Assembly: GCF_002101315.1 (NCBI RefSeq)
Contig: NZ_CP020777.1
Span: 1,135,991 to 1,199,990, forward strand
DNA: 64,000 nucleotides
Source: Candidatus Pelagibacter sp. RS39
GTDB lineage: Bacteria > Pseudomonadota > Alphaproteobacteria > Pelagibacterales > Pelagibacteraceae
Reading direction: 5' to 3'
Both the position numbers and the translations under genes were made by a program. The notes beneath the pieces were generated by a model that was not told the origin of the DNA, made no database searches, and saw nothing but the letters and a program-made list of their open reading frames with translations. This document shows positions 1-7,313 of this stretch, piece by piece (within the stretch, counting starts at the first letter, position 1; every line of letters begins with the position of its first letter).

Positions 1-502
1 CAATTACTTTTTTATTTTTTTTATAGTTTTTATAATTTCCCCATCCTTCGTGATATGCAAGATACTGTTTGAAAGCATCTTTCTTTGATATCTTTAAGAT
101 GTTTTCTGATTTATTTGTATACCATCCAATGAAGTCAACACTGTCTTTAAATCTTGCTCTTGTTGCTAATTTATTACCAGTTTCTCTTTTATATTGCTCC
201 CAAGTTCCTTTGACTGCTTGCGAATAACCAAAAGAGCTAGAAGGTCGCTTATAAGGTATCACTTTAAAAATTTTTTGTCTTGCCGGTTTAGCAAGCCAAT
301 CAAAATCTGACTCCATTTTAATTATTGCCAATTGAATATAAATAGGTGTACCCCACTTTTGCTCAACTTTTTTTGTGTGCTTATACCATAGATATCTTTC
401 ACTAAAAATTGAACAACTATTAGAAGTGTTTGAAGGAATTGATGAACAGCCGACCGTAAAAAAATAAATAAAAATTAATAATTTATTTTTTAAATCTCCC
501 AT
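1..502 (-). CDS. Partial lipoprotein with lytic transglycosylase (SLT)-like domain
   Basis: I translated this reading frame by hand. It starts at ATG 502 and is still open at base 1, so the C-terminus is missing; 167 codons are visible. The N-terminus (MGDLKNKLLIFIYFFTVGCSS) is a typical lipoprotein signal peptide with a VGC lipobox near residue 19. The mature part shows the pattern of SLT-type murein transglycosylases: a Glu in KMESDFDW (likely catalytic), then SSSFGYSQA, then YLAYHEGWGNY. The likely role is cleavage of peptidoglycan glycan strands from a membrane anchor. The start overlaps the 3' end of the VanZ-like gene by 20 bases, suggesting co-translation. I see no strong ribosome binding site. 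The family call is by motif only; the lipoprotein call is firm. Confidence 0.75.
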   Translation of the reverse strand, partial: MGDLKNKLLIFIYFFTVGCSSIPSNTSNSCSIFSERYLWYKHTKKVEQKWGTPIYIQLAIIKMESDFDWLAKPARQKIFKVIPYKRPSSSFGYSQAVKGTWEQYKRETGNKLATRARFKDSVDFIGWYTNKSENILKISKKDAFKQYLAYHEGWGNYKNYKKNKKVI

Positions 503-878
503 ATTTATTTATAAAATTATTAAGAAGAATTACAACAATAACACCCAACAAATTTCCAAATAAATCAGACCATTGAAATGTTCTCTCAGGTATAACTAGG
601 TGAAAAATTTCAAGCATGATAGAAAGAAAAATTAAATATAATAGTAATAAGATGATTTTCTTGGAATTAACAAAAGTTAAAAAACCAATAATTGAAATTA
701 ATACAAATACATAAAAATGATTTGATGATATAACAAAATCTGGTGTTATTTGAGGTTGTATACTTTTATTGTCATAAATTATCCAGCCTAATAAACTTCC
801 AGGATATAGATATAAAATAATTAAAAGGATATTAATTATATAAAATATTACTTTATATGTAGAAAAAAATTTTGACAT
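483..878 (-). CDS. VanZ-like family small membrane protein
   Basis: 131 residues with four predicted membrane segments, roughly at residues 8-27, 48-67, 74-92 and 106-124. The segment before the last helix, with IPERTFQWSDLFGNLLG, resembles the VanZ-family signature (Pro-Glu-Arg, then Asp, then Asn and Gly entering the last helix). VanZ-like proteins are inner-membrane proteins of poorly known function; some confer low-level glycopeptide resistance, but no such role can be inferred here. It lies directly upstream of the lipoprotein transglycosylase-like gene and overlaps it, so an envelope function is plausible. It is divergent from gpmA with 44 bases between. Confidence 0.65.
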   Translation of the reverse strand: MSKFFSTYKVIFYIINILLIILYLYPGSLLGWIIYDNKSIQPQITPDFVISSNHFYVFVLISIIGFLTFVNSKKIILLLLYLIFLSIMLEIFHLVIPERTFQWSDLFGNLLGVIVVILLNNFINKYGRFKK

Positions 879-922
879 TTAGTTAAATGATTTTTTTATA
901 AATTATTTTTAGATATGACAAG

Positions 923-1636
923 ATGAGTTTTTTGGTATTAGTCAGACATGGTCAGAGTACTTGGAATCTTGAAAAAAGATTCACTGGTTGGGTTGATGTT
1001 GATCTAACAGATCAAGGTAAAATTGAAGCTGAGAAAGCTGGTTTACTTATCAAAAATCAAAATATAAATATAGATTTTTATTATTCCTCATTTCAAGTGA
1101 GGGCAAACCATACTCTTAAAATAATACAAAAAGTATTAAAATCAAAAAAAGATTTTGTAAGAGCGTGGCAGCTAAACGAAAGACACTATGGTGAACTTAC
1201 GGGATTGAATAAGATTGAGACCGCAAATAAAATTGGTGAAGATAAAGTTTTCGAATTTCGAAGATCTTGGGATATCAAACCTGGAAAACTAAGTAGAGAA
1301 AGCTCTTATCATCCGCTAAATATTGAGACATATGAAAAAATACCCAGAGAGTTCATTCCTGACACAGAGTCTTTAAAAGATACATACAACAGAGTTTTGG
1401 AATATTTCAAAAAAGAAATACAACCTAAATTAATAGATAAAAATATATTAATCACAGCACATGGAAACTCAATAAGAGCTTTATGTAAATATCTGTTCAA
1501 TTTAGATAACAATCAAATCACAAGTTTAGAAATTCCAACAGGAAATCCCTTAATAATCAATTTCGGTGAAAATTTGAAAATAAATGAATGTAAATATCTA
1601 GATAAAGAGAGATCTAAGAACCTTTTAGTTTTTTAA
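923..1636 (+). CDS. gpmA: 2,3-bisphosphoglycerate-dependent phosphoglycerate mutase
   Basis: 237 residues, the usual length. It interconverts 3-phosphoglycerate and 2-phosphoglycerate in glycolysis and gluconeogenesis in the cytoplasm. The N-terminal LVRHGQSTWN carries the phosphohistidine (His9), and TGWVDVDLTDQG is the classic substrate-loop motif. The second histidine, in ITAHGNS (His180), completes the active site, and ERHYGELTGLNK holds the catalytic Glu. The gene is divergent from the VanZ-like gene. Its last 23 bases overlap the 3' end of murU on the other strand, so no terminator fits between them. Confidence 0.95.
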   Translation: MSFLVLVRHGQSTWNLEKRFTGWVDVDLTDQGKIEAEKAGLLIKNQNINIDFYYSSFQVRANHTLKIIQKVLKSKKDFVRAWQLNERHYGELTGLNKIETANKIGEDKVFEFRRSWDIKPGKLSRESSYHPLNIETYEKIPREFIPDTESLKDTYNRVLEYFKKEIQPKLIDKNILITAHGNSIRALCKYLFNLDNNQITSLEIPTGNPLIINFGENLKINECKYLDKERSKNLLVF

Positions 1637-2303
1637 AAATTTCTAAATTCGTTAAATGGTGAAATTTATTGGTGCTCTCAAATCCATTTAACTCTTGTTT
1701 CATTAATAATTTATTCCAAATATTTGCAACTGAAAAGTTTTTTACTTCATATTCATTAAACAAGTTTTTATTCAAAATTTGACAACCAGTATATATAAAA
1801 TTTTTTTCATAACTTTTTTTAATCATATTATCTTCTAAATCAAAATCGCCCTCTAAGTTATTATCAAAACTTAGTTTTTTATTAACCAATAAAAGAATAT
1901 TATTTAATTTATTTTGGAAATAATATTTTTGCATATCATTAATTTCACTCACATAATTTTCATTCCATATAGTATCAGGGTTAAAAACAAAAAAATCCTC
2001 ACAATCTGAATGGTTGATCAAATTCAAAATTCCTCCACCAGTATCTAAAATTTCTTTTCCGTCCTCTATAATTTTTATTTTTACTGAAAAATTTTTATTT
2101 TTAAAAAAATCAACAATCTGTTCACTTAAATAAAAAGTGTTTAGGAAAATATTATCTACTTTCAATTTTATTACAGTATTAATACAATCTTCTAAAATTG
2201 TTTGATTTTTAATTTGAAGTAATGGTTTGGGTTTTTTAAGTGTTAAAGGATTTAGTCTTTTACCAAATCCAGCACAGAGAATAAAAGCATTATTAATTTT
2301 CAT
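1614..2303 (-). CDS. murU: Nucleotidyltransferase, probable MurNAc-1-phosphate uridylyltransferase
   Basis: 229 residues with a nucleotidyltransferase Rossmann fold. The N-terminal ILCAGFGKRLNPLT is the GxGxR-type nucleotide-binding signature, followed by KPKPLLQI; FNPDTIW holds the metal-binding Asp. Its ATG overlaps the stop of the upstream sugar kinase gene by four bases. This kinase-uridylyltransferase pair next to tsaE matches the alphaproteobacterial and pseudomonad AmgK-MurU route, which turns recycled MurNAc into UDP-MurNAc without MurA and MurB. The alternative is a generic sugar-phosphate nucleotidyltransferase (mannose-1-phosphate type); the neighbour makes MurU the better call. 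Confidence 0.75.
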   Translation of the reverse strand: MKINNAFILCAGFGKRLNPLTLKKPKPLLQIKNQTILEDCINTVIKLKVDNIFLNTFYLSEQIVDFFKNKNFSVKIKIIEDGKEILDTGGGILNLINHSDCEDFFVFNPDTIWNENYVSEINDMQKYYFQNKLNNILLLVNKKLSFDNNLEGDFDLEDNMIKKSYEKNFIYTGCQILNKNLFNEYEVKNFSVANIWNKLLMKQELNGFESTNKFHHLTNLEIFKKLKGS

Positions 2304-3238
2304 AAATTTTTTTTAAAATTATTATTTAGTAATTTTTTTAAATCTAAGAAAATTTCATTTTCATTGATTCTTAAAGAAATCAATTCCCACGCATATGGTA
2401 TTAATTTTAAATAACCCTTTTTTTTATCTCGGATTGCCAGACGTGTAAATATTCCAATTATTTTCAGGTTTCTTAAAATAGATAAAATTTCAAAATCATT
2501 TTTTATTTTTTTTTTATCAATTTTTTTTTGAGTACCTATATAAAAATTAAAAATCTTTTTTTTTAGAACTTTTGAGGTTTTTAGTCTTACATCATCGACT
2601 AAAGAAGCTAAATCATAAGCTCTATTCCCTATTAAAGCATCTTGACTATCAATTACACCTATTCTGTTATTAACAAGCATTAAATTTGATACATGAAAAT
2701 CCCTATGAACAAATACATTTTTTTCCATCTTTAGACATAAAGATAAAGTTTTAATTATTTTTTTAAATTTTTTATTAAAGTCTTGTCTCTTATTTTTTGT
2801 CAAATTTTTTTTCACATACCACTCACAAAATAAATTAGCCTCCTGAATTAATATTTCATTTTTATAATCAGGTATTCGATAATATTTGTTTCTAAAATTT
2901 CTTACTTTTTTATCTTTTATTGACTGTATTTGATTAAGCAATTTTATTATATCTTTAAAATATAATAATTTTTTATTTTTACTTTTCTTTAAAATTTGAA
3001 AAATTGTCTTATTTCCAAAATCCTCAACTTCTATATAATTATTCTTATAATTCTCTTGATATAATTTTGGAGCTAGAATTTTGTTTTTATTTAAAATCTT
3101 GCTAATTGCATCATAAACAAGAAGATTTTTAAATTTGTCCTTTTTTGCTTGAATTACAATAGAATTACCATAATTGGATTTTTTTCTAAAAAACTTTCTA
3201 TGTGACGCATCTCCTTTTAATTTTTTAAGATTTTGCAT
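2300..3238 (-). CDS. amgK: Aminoglycoside-phosphotransferase-family kinase, probable MurNAc/GlcNAc anomeric kinase
   Basis: 312 residues of the APH/choline kinase fold. The catalytic loop HRDFHVSNLML and the metal-binding IGVIDSQDALIGNRAYDLASL are both clear, near residues 179-210. In AmgK this fold phosphorylates the anomeric hydroxyl of MurNAc or GlcNAc in the cytoplasm. The gene is very lysine-rich, as is usual in this genome. It sits 10 bases after tsaE and overlaps murU by four bases, the gene order seen for AmgK-MurU in other alphaproteobacteria. Function is assigned from fold plus neighbours. Confidence 0.75.
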   Translation of the reverse strand: MQNLKKLKGDASHRKFFRKKSNYGNSIVIQAKKDKFKNLLVYDAISKILNKNKILAPKLYQENYKNNYIEVEDFGNKTIFQILKKSKNKKLLYFKDIIKLLNQIQSIKDKKVRNFRNKYYRIPDYKNEILIQEANLFCEWYVKKNLTKNKRQDFNKKFKKIIKTLSLCLKMEKNVFVHRDFHVSNLMLVNNRIGVIDSQDALIGNRAYDLASLVDDVRLKTSKVLKKKIFNFYIGTQKKIDKKKIKNDFEILSILRNLKIIGIFTRLAIRDKKKGYLKLIPYAWELISLRINENEIFLDLKKLLNNNFKKNL

Positions 3239-3248
3239 TTATCTATAA

Positions 3249-3704
3249 TTACAAATTTAAACCCTTAATTTTTAAAATTCGTTTCTTGTAATCATTTCCA
3301 TATTCAAAATTTAATTCGATCAAATTTTTTGGTTTTGGTTTTATTTTTTGTGGCCATTCAATTAATGTAATAGCGTTAGTAATATCGTCAAATAATCCTA
3401 GATTGTAAATTTCATCTAAATTATTTATTCTAAATAAATCATAATGATTAATTTTGATTTGTTTAATTTGATACTCATTTAATAAATTGAATGTAGGGCT
3501 TGTTACTTCCGTTATTTTAAGTCCATTTTGTTTTTGGAAATTGTTGATTAGATATCTAATAAAAGTAGTTTTTCCGACACCCATCTCACCCACAAAAAAA
3601 ACTACATGTCCTAATTTCAATTTCTTTGAAATCTTCTTAGCTAATTCCTCTGTTTTTTTTTCTGAAGATAAATTGATAAAATCACTTTTAGTAGCGATAG
3701 GCAT
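3249..3704 (-). CDS. tsaE: tRNA threonylcarbamoyladenosine biosynthesis ATPase TsaE
   Basis: 151 residues, normal for the family. The Walker A motif [10 protein letters not shown] lies near residues 38-48, followed by [13 protein letters not shown], the TsaE signature. LIEWPQK in the C-terminal half is also typical. With TsaB, TsaC and TsaD it makes the universal t6A modification at tRNA position 37. Its ATG lies inside the 3' end of ahcY (17-base overlap), so it probably depends on ahcY translation. It is followed by amgK and murU. Confidence 0.93.
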   Translation of the reverse strand: MPIATKSDFINLSSEKKTEELAKKISKKLKLGHVVFFVGEMGVGKTTFIRYLINNFQKQNGLKITEVTSPTFNLLNEYQIKQIKINHYDLFRINNLDEIYNLGLFDDITNAITLIEWPQKIKPKPKNLIELNFEYGNDYKKRILKIKGLNL

Positions 3705-4974
3705 TAGGCTTGAAAGGTCCCTCTACTCCTACACTAATATAATCTGCTTGATCTTTTGAGAGTTTAGTTAATTTAGCACCAACTTTTTTAAGATGGAGTG
3801 TAGCTACTTTCTCATCTAAATGTTTTGGTAAAACATAAACTTTGTTCTTGTAATTTTTATGATTATTCCACAATTCTATCTGAGCAATGACTTGATTTGT
3901 AAATGAAGCACTCATTACAAAACTTGGATGCCCTGTGGCACAACCTAAATTTACCAATCTACCTTCTGCTAATAAAATTATTCTTTTTTTGCTAGGTAAT
4001 TCAATTTCATGTACTTGAGGTTTTACTTCGGTCCACTTGTAATTTTTCAAAGCTTCAACCTGAATTTCATTATCGAAATGTCCGATGTTACATAAAATTG
4101 CTCTATCCTTCATGTCTCTCATGTGGTCAGCTGTAACAATATCTTTGTTACCAGTCGCAGTCACAACAATATCTGCTTTACTAATTGCTTCATCCATTAA
4201 AACAACCTCATAACCTTCCATTGCGGCTTGCAATGCACATATTGGGTCCGCTTCAGTAACTAATACACGTGCCCCACTTTGTCTTAATGATGCAGCACTT
4301 CCTTTCCCAACATCACCAAAACCAGCAACAATTGCAATTTTTCCTGACATCATTACATCAGTTGCTCTTCTAATTCCGTCAACTAAGCTTTCTCTACATC
4401 CATATAAATTGTCAAATTTTGATTTTGTAACAGAGTCATTCACGTTAATTGCTGGAACTAATAAAGAATTTTCTTTCTCCATTTTATTTAACGCTTTTAT
4501 CCCTGTAGTTGTTTCTTCTGAAACTCCTTTCACATCTTTTAATAAATCTTTATATTCATTGTGCATCATTGCTGTTAAGTCACCACCATCATCTAAAAGC
4601 ATATTAGGTTTCCAACTTTTCTTGCCTTCAATAGTTTGTTTAATGCACCAAACATATTCCTCTTCTGTTTCTCCCTTCCACGCATAAACAGGAATACCTG
4701 CTTTTGCAATTGCAGCGGCTGCATGGTCTTGGGTAGAAAAAATATTACATGATGACCATCTTACTTCTGCACCTAAATCCACTAAAGTTTCAATTAAAAC
4801 TGCTGTTTGTATTGTCATATGCAAACAGCCTATAATCTTTGCGCCCTTTAAAGGAGATTTTCCAGCATACTCCTCTCTCAAAGCCATAAGTCCTGGCATT
4901 TCACTCTCAGCAATTGAAATCTCTTTTCGACCAAATTCTGCTTGAGACAGATCTTTTACTTTATAATCTTCCAT
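3688..4974 (-). CDS. ahcY: S-adenosyl-L-homocysteine hydrolase
   Basis: 428 residues, close to the eukaryotic-type length and shorter than many bacterial forms of about 465. It splits S-adenosylhomocysteine to adenosine and homocysteine, clearing the product of methyltransferases. Motifs are [16 protein letters not shown] (substrate domain), [12 protein letters not shown] (NAD-binding GxGxxG), [10 protein letters not shown], and the family C-terminus [10 protein letters not shown]. It lies 45 bases downstream of chvG. The linkage of ahcY to chvI-chvG is common in alphaproteobacteria, but the hprK and PTS genes often found between them are absent here. Confidence 0.97.
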   Translation of the reverse strand: MEDYKVKDLSQAEFGRKEISIAESEMPGLMALREEYAGKSPLKGAKIIGCLHMTIQTAVLIETLVDLGAEVRWSSCNIFSTQDHAAAAIAKAGIPVYAWKGETEEEYVWCIKQTIEGKKSWKPNMLLDDGGDLTAMMHNEYKDLLKDVKGVSEETTTGIKALNKMEKENSLLVPAINVNDSVTKSKFDNLYGCRESLVDGIRRATDVMMSGKIAIVAGFGDVGKGSAASLRQSGARVLVTEADPICALQAAMEGYEVVLMDEAISKADIVVTATGNKDIVTADHMRDMKDRAILCNIGHFDNEIQVEALKNYKWTEVKPQVHEIELPSKKRIILLAEGRLVNLGCATGHPSFVMSASFTNQVIAQIELWNNHKNYKNKVYVLPKHLDEKVATLHLKKVGAKLTKLSKDQADYISVGVEGPFKPNAYRY

Positions 4975-5019
4975 CGTGGCTCTTCTAACAATTAAAAATT
5001 AATTAATCAATAGAACTCT

Positions 5020-6561
5020 TTAAACTTTTGGAAATTCTATTTCCATGCTCGCACCTTTTTTATCTTGTCTATTAGATGCTTTGATTGTGGCATTATGTAA
5101 ATCAACTAAATTTTTTACTATATTTAACCCTAGACCAGAATGCTGTCCAAATTTATCTGGTCTGTTACTGTAGAATCTTTTAAATATTTTATTCGTGTCT
5201 TTTTCTTTAAAACCCTGCCCCTCATCTAATATTTTTATGTGCACTTTGCTATCCTCTGATTTCGAAACTTGTACAATTACATCTTTATCATCATCACTAA
5301 AAGAAATCGCATTATCTAAAAGGTTTGCAATGATTTGTTCAATTCTGTTTTCGATTCCATAAATTAAATATTTATTTTTACCATCATTTTTATAAGAAAT
5401 ATTAATTCCTCTTTTAAGTTTATAAATATTATTAAAATCATCTACTACTGACTTAATTATTGGTTCAATGTCTATTTTTTTTATTTTTTCTTTACTTAAT
5501 GCAACTTCATCTTTTAACATTTGTGAGTAATCAGTAATCAATCTTTCAATTCTTTGTACATCATGGCTTAAAATATTAATTAATTTAAGTCTCTGTTCAG
5601 AGTCTTGTGCGTCATGTAAAATTTCTGATGCGCTTTTTAATGATGCCAATGGATTGCGAATTTCGTGTACAAGATCAGTTGAAAAATTTTCTGCATGTGA
5701 AATTCTCTTTTGTAATTCTAAAGTCATATCATCCAAAGAATTAGAGAGCAAACCAAGTTCATCGTTTCTTAATTTTAATGTATCTATATTTGTTTTTTTT
5801 GTGTCTTTATTTTTTATAATTTTGGTATAACTGACTAAATTTTTAATTGGTTTTAAAAAATATCGATTTAAGACAAACGAAAAAATCAATATTACGATAC
5901 CAACTGCAATTGCAGTCCTAATTACAAAAGTTTTTCTTTCATCAATGGCAGCTTTTATATCATTAGCATTTTCTGTTATTGCTAAATATCCTATATTTTC
6001 TCCATCCTTCATCACGTTCTTGATAGTGGTCAATTTAAATTTATTAAATTCTTCCTCGGTAAATGTAAAAGGGATCCCAAAATTTTTAGACGTTGCGTAA
6101 TTTAAAAGAACATCATTTAAAGACACGTTATTTTCATTTCCAATATCTATATTTTTTTCTTCAGTGATTTTTTTTGTTGTTGTTGAGTCCAACACCTCTA
6201 ACTCAATAGTATCCAACCTTTGTGAAAATGATCTTGGATCTAAGTCTAATGTATCAGTGTCTCCTATTAAATTAAGTTTATTATCAAAAAATATTACTCT
6301 ATCCAAGTTCTGAAAAAGAAATCTTGTTGAAAACAAAAATTTTCTAATATCTTTTTCAACAAATTTTACATTTAATCTTGTTAGATTATCAATTGTATTA
6401 TTGATAACCTCAATATGATTTGAAGATTTTTTTTTAATTAAATTTGGTTGGACATTTTTTAAATAAATGAATGTGAACAAGCCTATTATTGTGAAAAAAA
6501 TAGAATTTATGAATAAAAATTTTTTTAAAATTGATAAGTTCTTAAGAAAATTGCTGAGCAT
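5020..6561 (-). CDS. chvG: Sensor histidine kinase ChvG/ExoS type
   Basis: 513 residues. An N-terminal membrane segment lies around residues 16-34, followed by a periplasmic sensor region of about 180 residues and a second membrane segment near residues 215-235. A HAMP-like linker, the H-box (VHEIRNPLASL) and a HATPase domain (NRIEQIIANLLDNAISFS, GEGxG-type loops, HSGLGLNIVKNLV) follow. In alphaproteobacteria ChvG with ChvI responds to acid and envelope stress. The start codon overlaps the chvI stop by one base (TAATG). The stimulus in this organism cannot be read from the sequence. Confidence 0.88.
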   Translation of the reverse strand: MLSNFLKNLSILKKFLFINSIFFTIIGLFTFIYLKNVQPNLIKKKSSNHIEVINNTIDNLTRLNVKFVEKDIRKFLFSTRFLFQNLDRVIFFDNKLNLIGDTDTLDLDPRSFSQRLDTIELEVLDSTTTKKITEEKNIDIGNENNVSLNDVLLNYATSKNFGIPFTFTEEEFNKFKLTTIKNVMKDGENIGYLAITENANDIKAAIDERKTFVIRTAIAVGIVILIFSFVLNRYFLKPIKNLVSYTKIIKNKDTKKTNIDTLKLRNDELGLLSNSLDDMTLELQKRISHAENFSTDLVHEIRNPLASLKSASEILHDAQDSEQRLKLINILSHDVQRIERLITDYSQMLKDEVALSKEKIKKIDIEPIIKSVVDDFNNIYKLKRGINISYKNDGKNKYLIYGIENRIEQIIANLLDNAISFSDDDKDVIVQVSKSEDSKVHIKILDEGQGFKEKDTNKIFKRFYSNRPDKFGQHSGLGLNIVKNLVDLHNATIKASNRQDKKGASMEIEFPKV

Positions 6562-7268
6562 TAACTAACATTCCATCTATATCCGCTTCCATATCTAGTT
6601 TCTATAGCTGAAAATTCAGGATCAACCTTTTTGAATTTTTTTCTGATTCTTTTAACGTGACTATCAATTGTTCTATCCTCAATATCTGTATCTTCTCTAT
6701 AAGCTATGTCCATTAATTGAGCTCTCTCTTTTATAATTCCTGGTCTTTTGGCTAGCTCTTTTACAAGTAAAAATTCTGTGGTAGTCAATTTATCAGGCAA
6801 TTGTTTCCCATTCCATTCACACTCTAATTGGGACGGATCAAGTTTTAATTTTCCATGTGATATAATACTTTTATTTTCCTCAAGAGTTTCTTTGGAATCT
6901 TTTTTTCTAAGTTGAACTCTAATTCTTTCGATTAAAACTTTAATTGAAAAACCACCTGATTTTTTTACAAAATCATCAGCACCTAATTTTAGTCCTAGTA
7001 ACTCATCAATTTCATCATCTTTTGAAGTCAGAAATATAACTGGTAATGAAGTTTTTTTTCTCAATTTCTTGAGCAATTCCTCACCGTCCATTTTTGGCAT
7101 CTTTATATCAACAATAGCTAGATCTGGTGGTGTCCTGGTTAATCCAATTAATGCACTCTCTCCATCAATGTAAGTCTGAACTTCAAACCCCTCCTTTTCA
7201 AGAGCAATACTTAAGCTAGTTAAAATATTTCTGTCATCATCTACTAAAGCAATAGTTTGTTTTTGCAT
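6561..7268 (-). CDS. chvI: DNA-binding response regulator ChvI type (OmpR family)
   Basis: 235 residues. The receiver domain has the acidic pocket in ALVDDDRNI, the phospho-acceptor Asp in LAIVDIKMP, Thr/Ser in IFLTSKD and Lys near GADDFVKKS. A winged-helix DNA-binding domain follows, with LTTTEFLLVKELAKRPG and IEDRTIDSHVKRIRKKF, and a terminal RYGSGYRW. It is co-transcribed with the kinase gene chvG. The 45-base gap to polA contains AT-rich promoter-like sequence. Length and motifs fit the alphaproteobacterial ChvI family well. Confidence 0.9.
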   Translation of the reverse strand: MQKQTIALVDDDRNILTSLSIALEKEGFEVQTYIDGESALIGLTRTPPDLAIVDIKMPKMDGEELLKKLRKKTSLPVIFLTSKDDEIDELLGLKLGADDFVKKSGGFSIKVLIERIRVQLRKKDSKETLEENKSIISHGKLKLDPSQLECEWNGKQLPDKLTTTEFLLVKELAKRPGIIKERAQLMDIAYREDTDIEDRTIDSHVKRIRKKFKKVDPEFSAIETRYGSGYRWNVS

Positions 7269-7269
7269 A

Positions 7270-7309
7270 CTTAATTATAAAAATACTAAATTGTTCTAAT
7301 TTGGGCAAA
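7270..7309 (-). promoter_or_regulatory. Possible promoter for chvI-chvG-ahcY
   Basis: On the minus strand the gap between polA and chvI reads TTGCCC (7303-7308), 17 bases, TATTTT (7280-7285). A perfect TATAAT at 7274-7279 overlaps the downstream end but has no good -35 partner. In so AT-rich a genome this is weak evidence. Confidence 0.3.
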
Positions 7310-7313
7310 TAAA

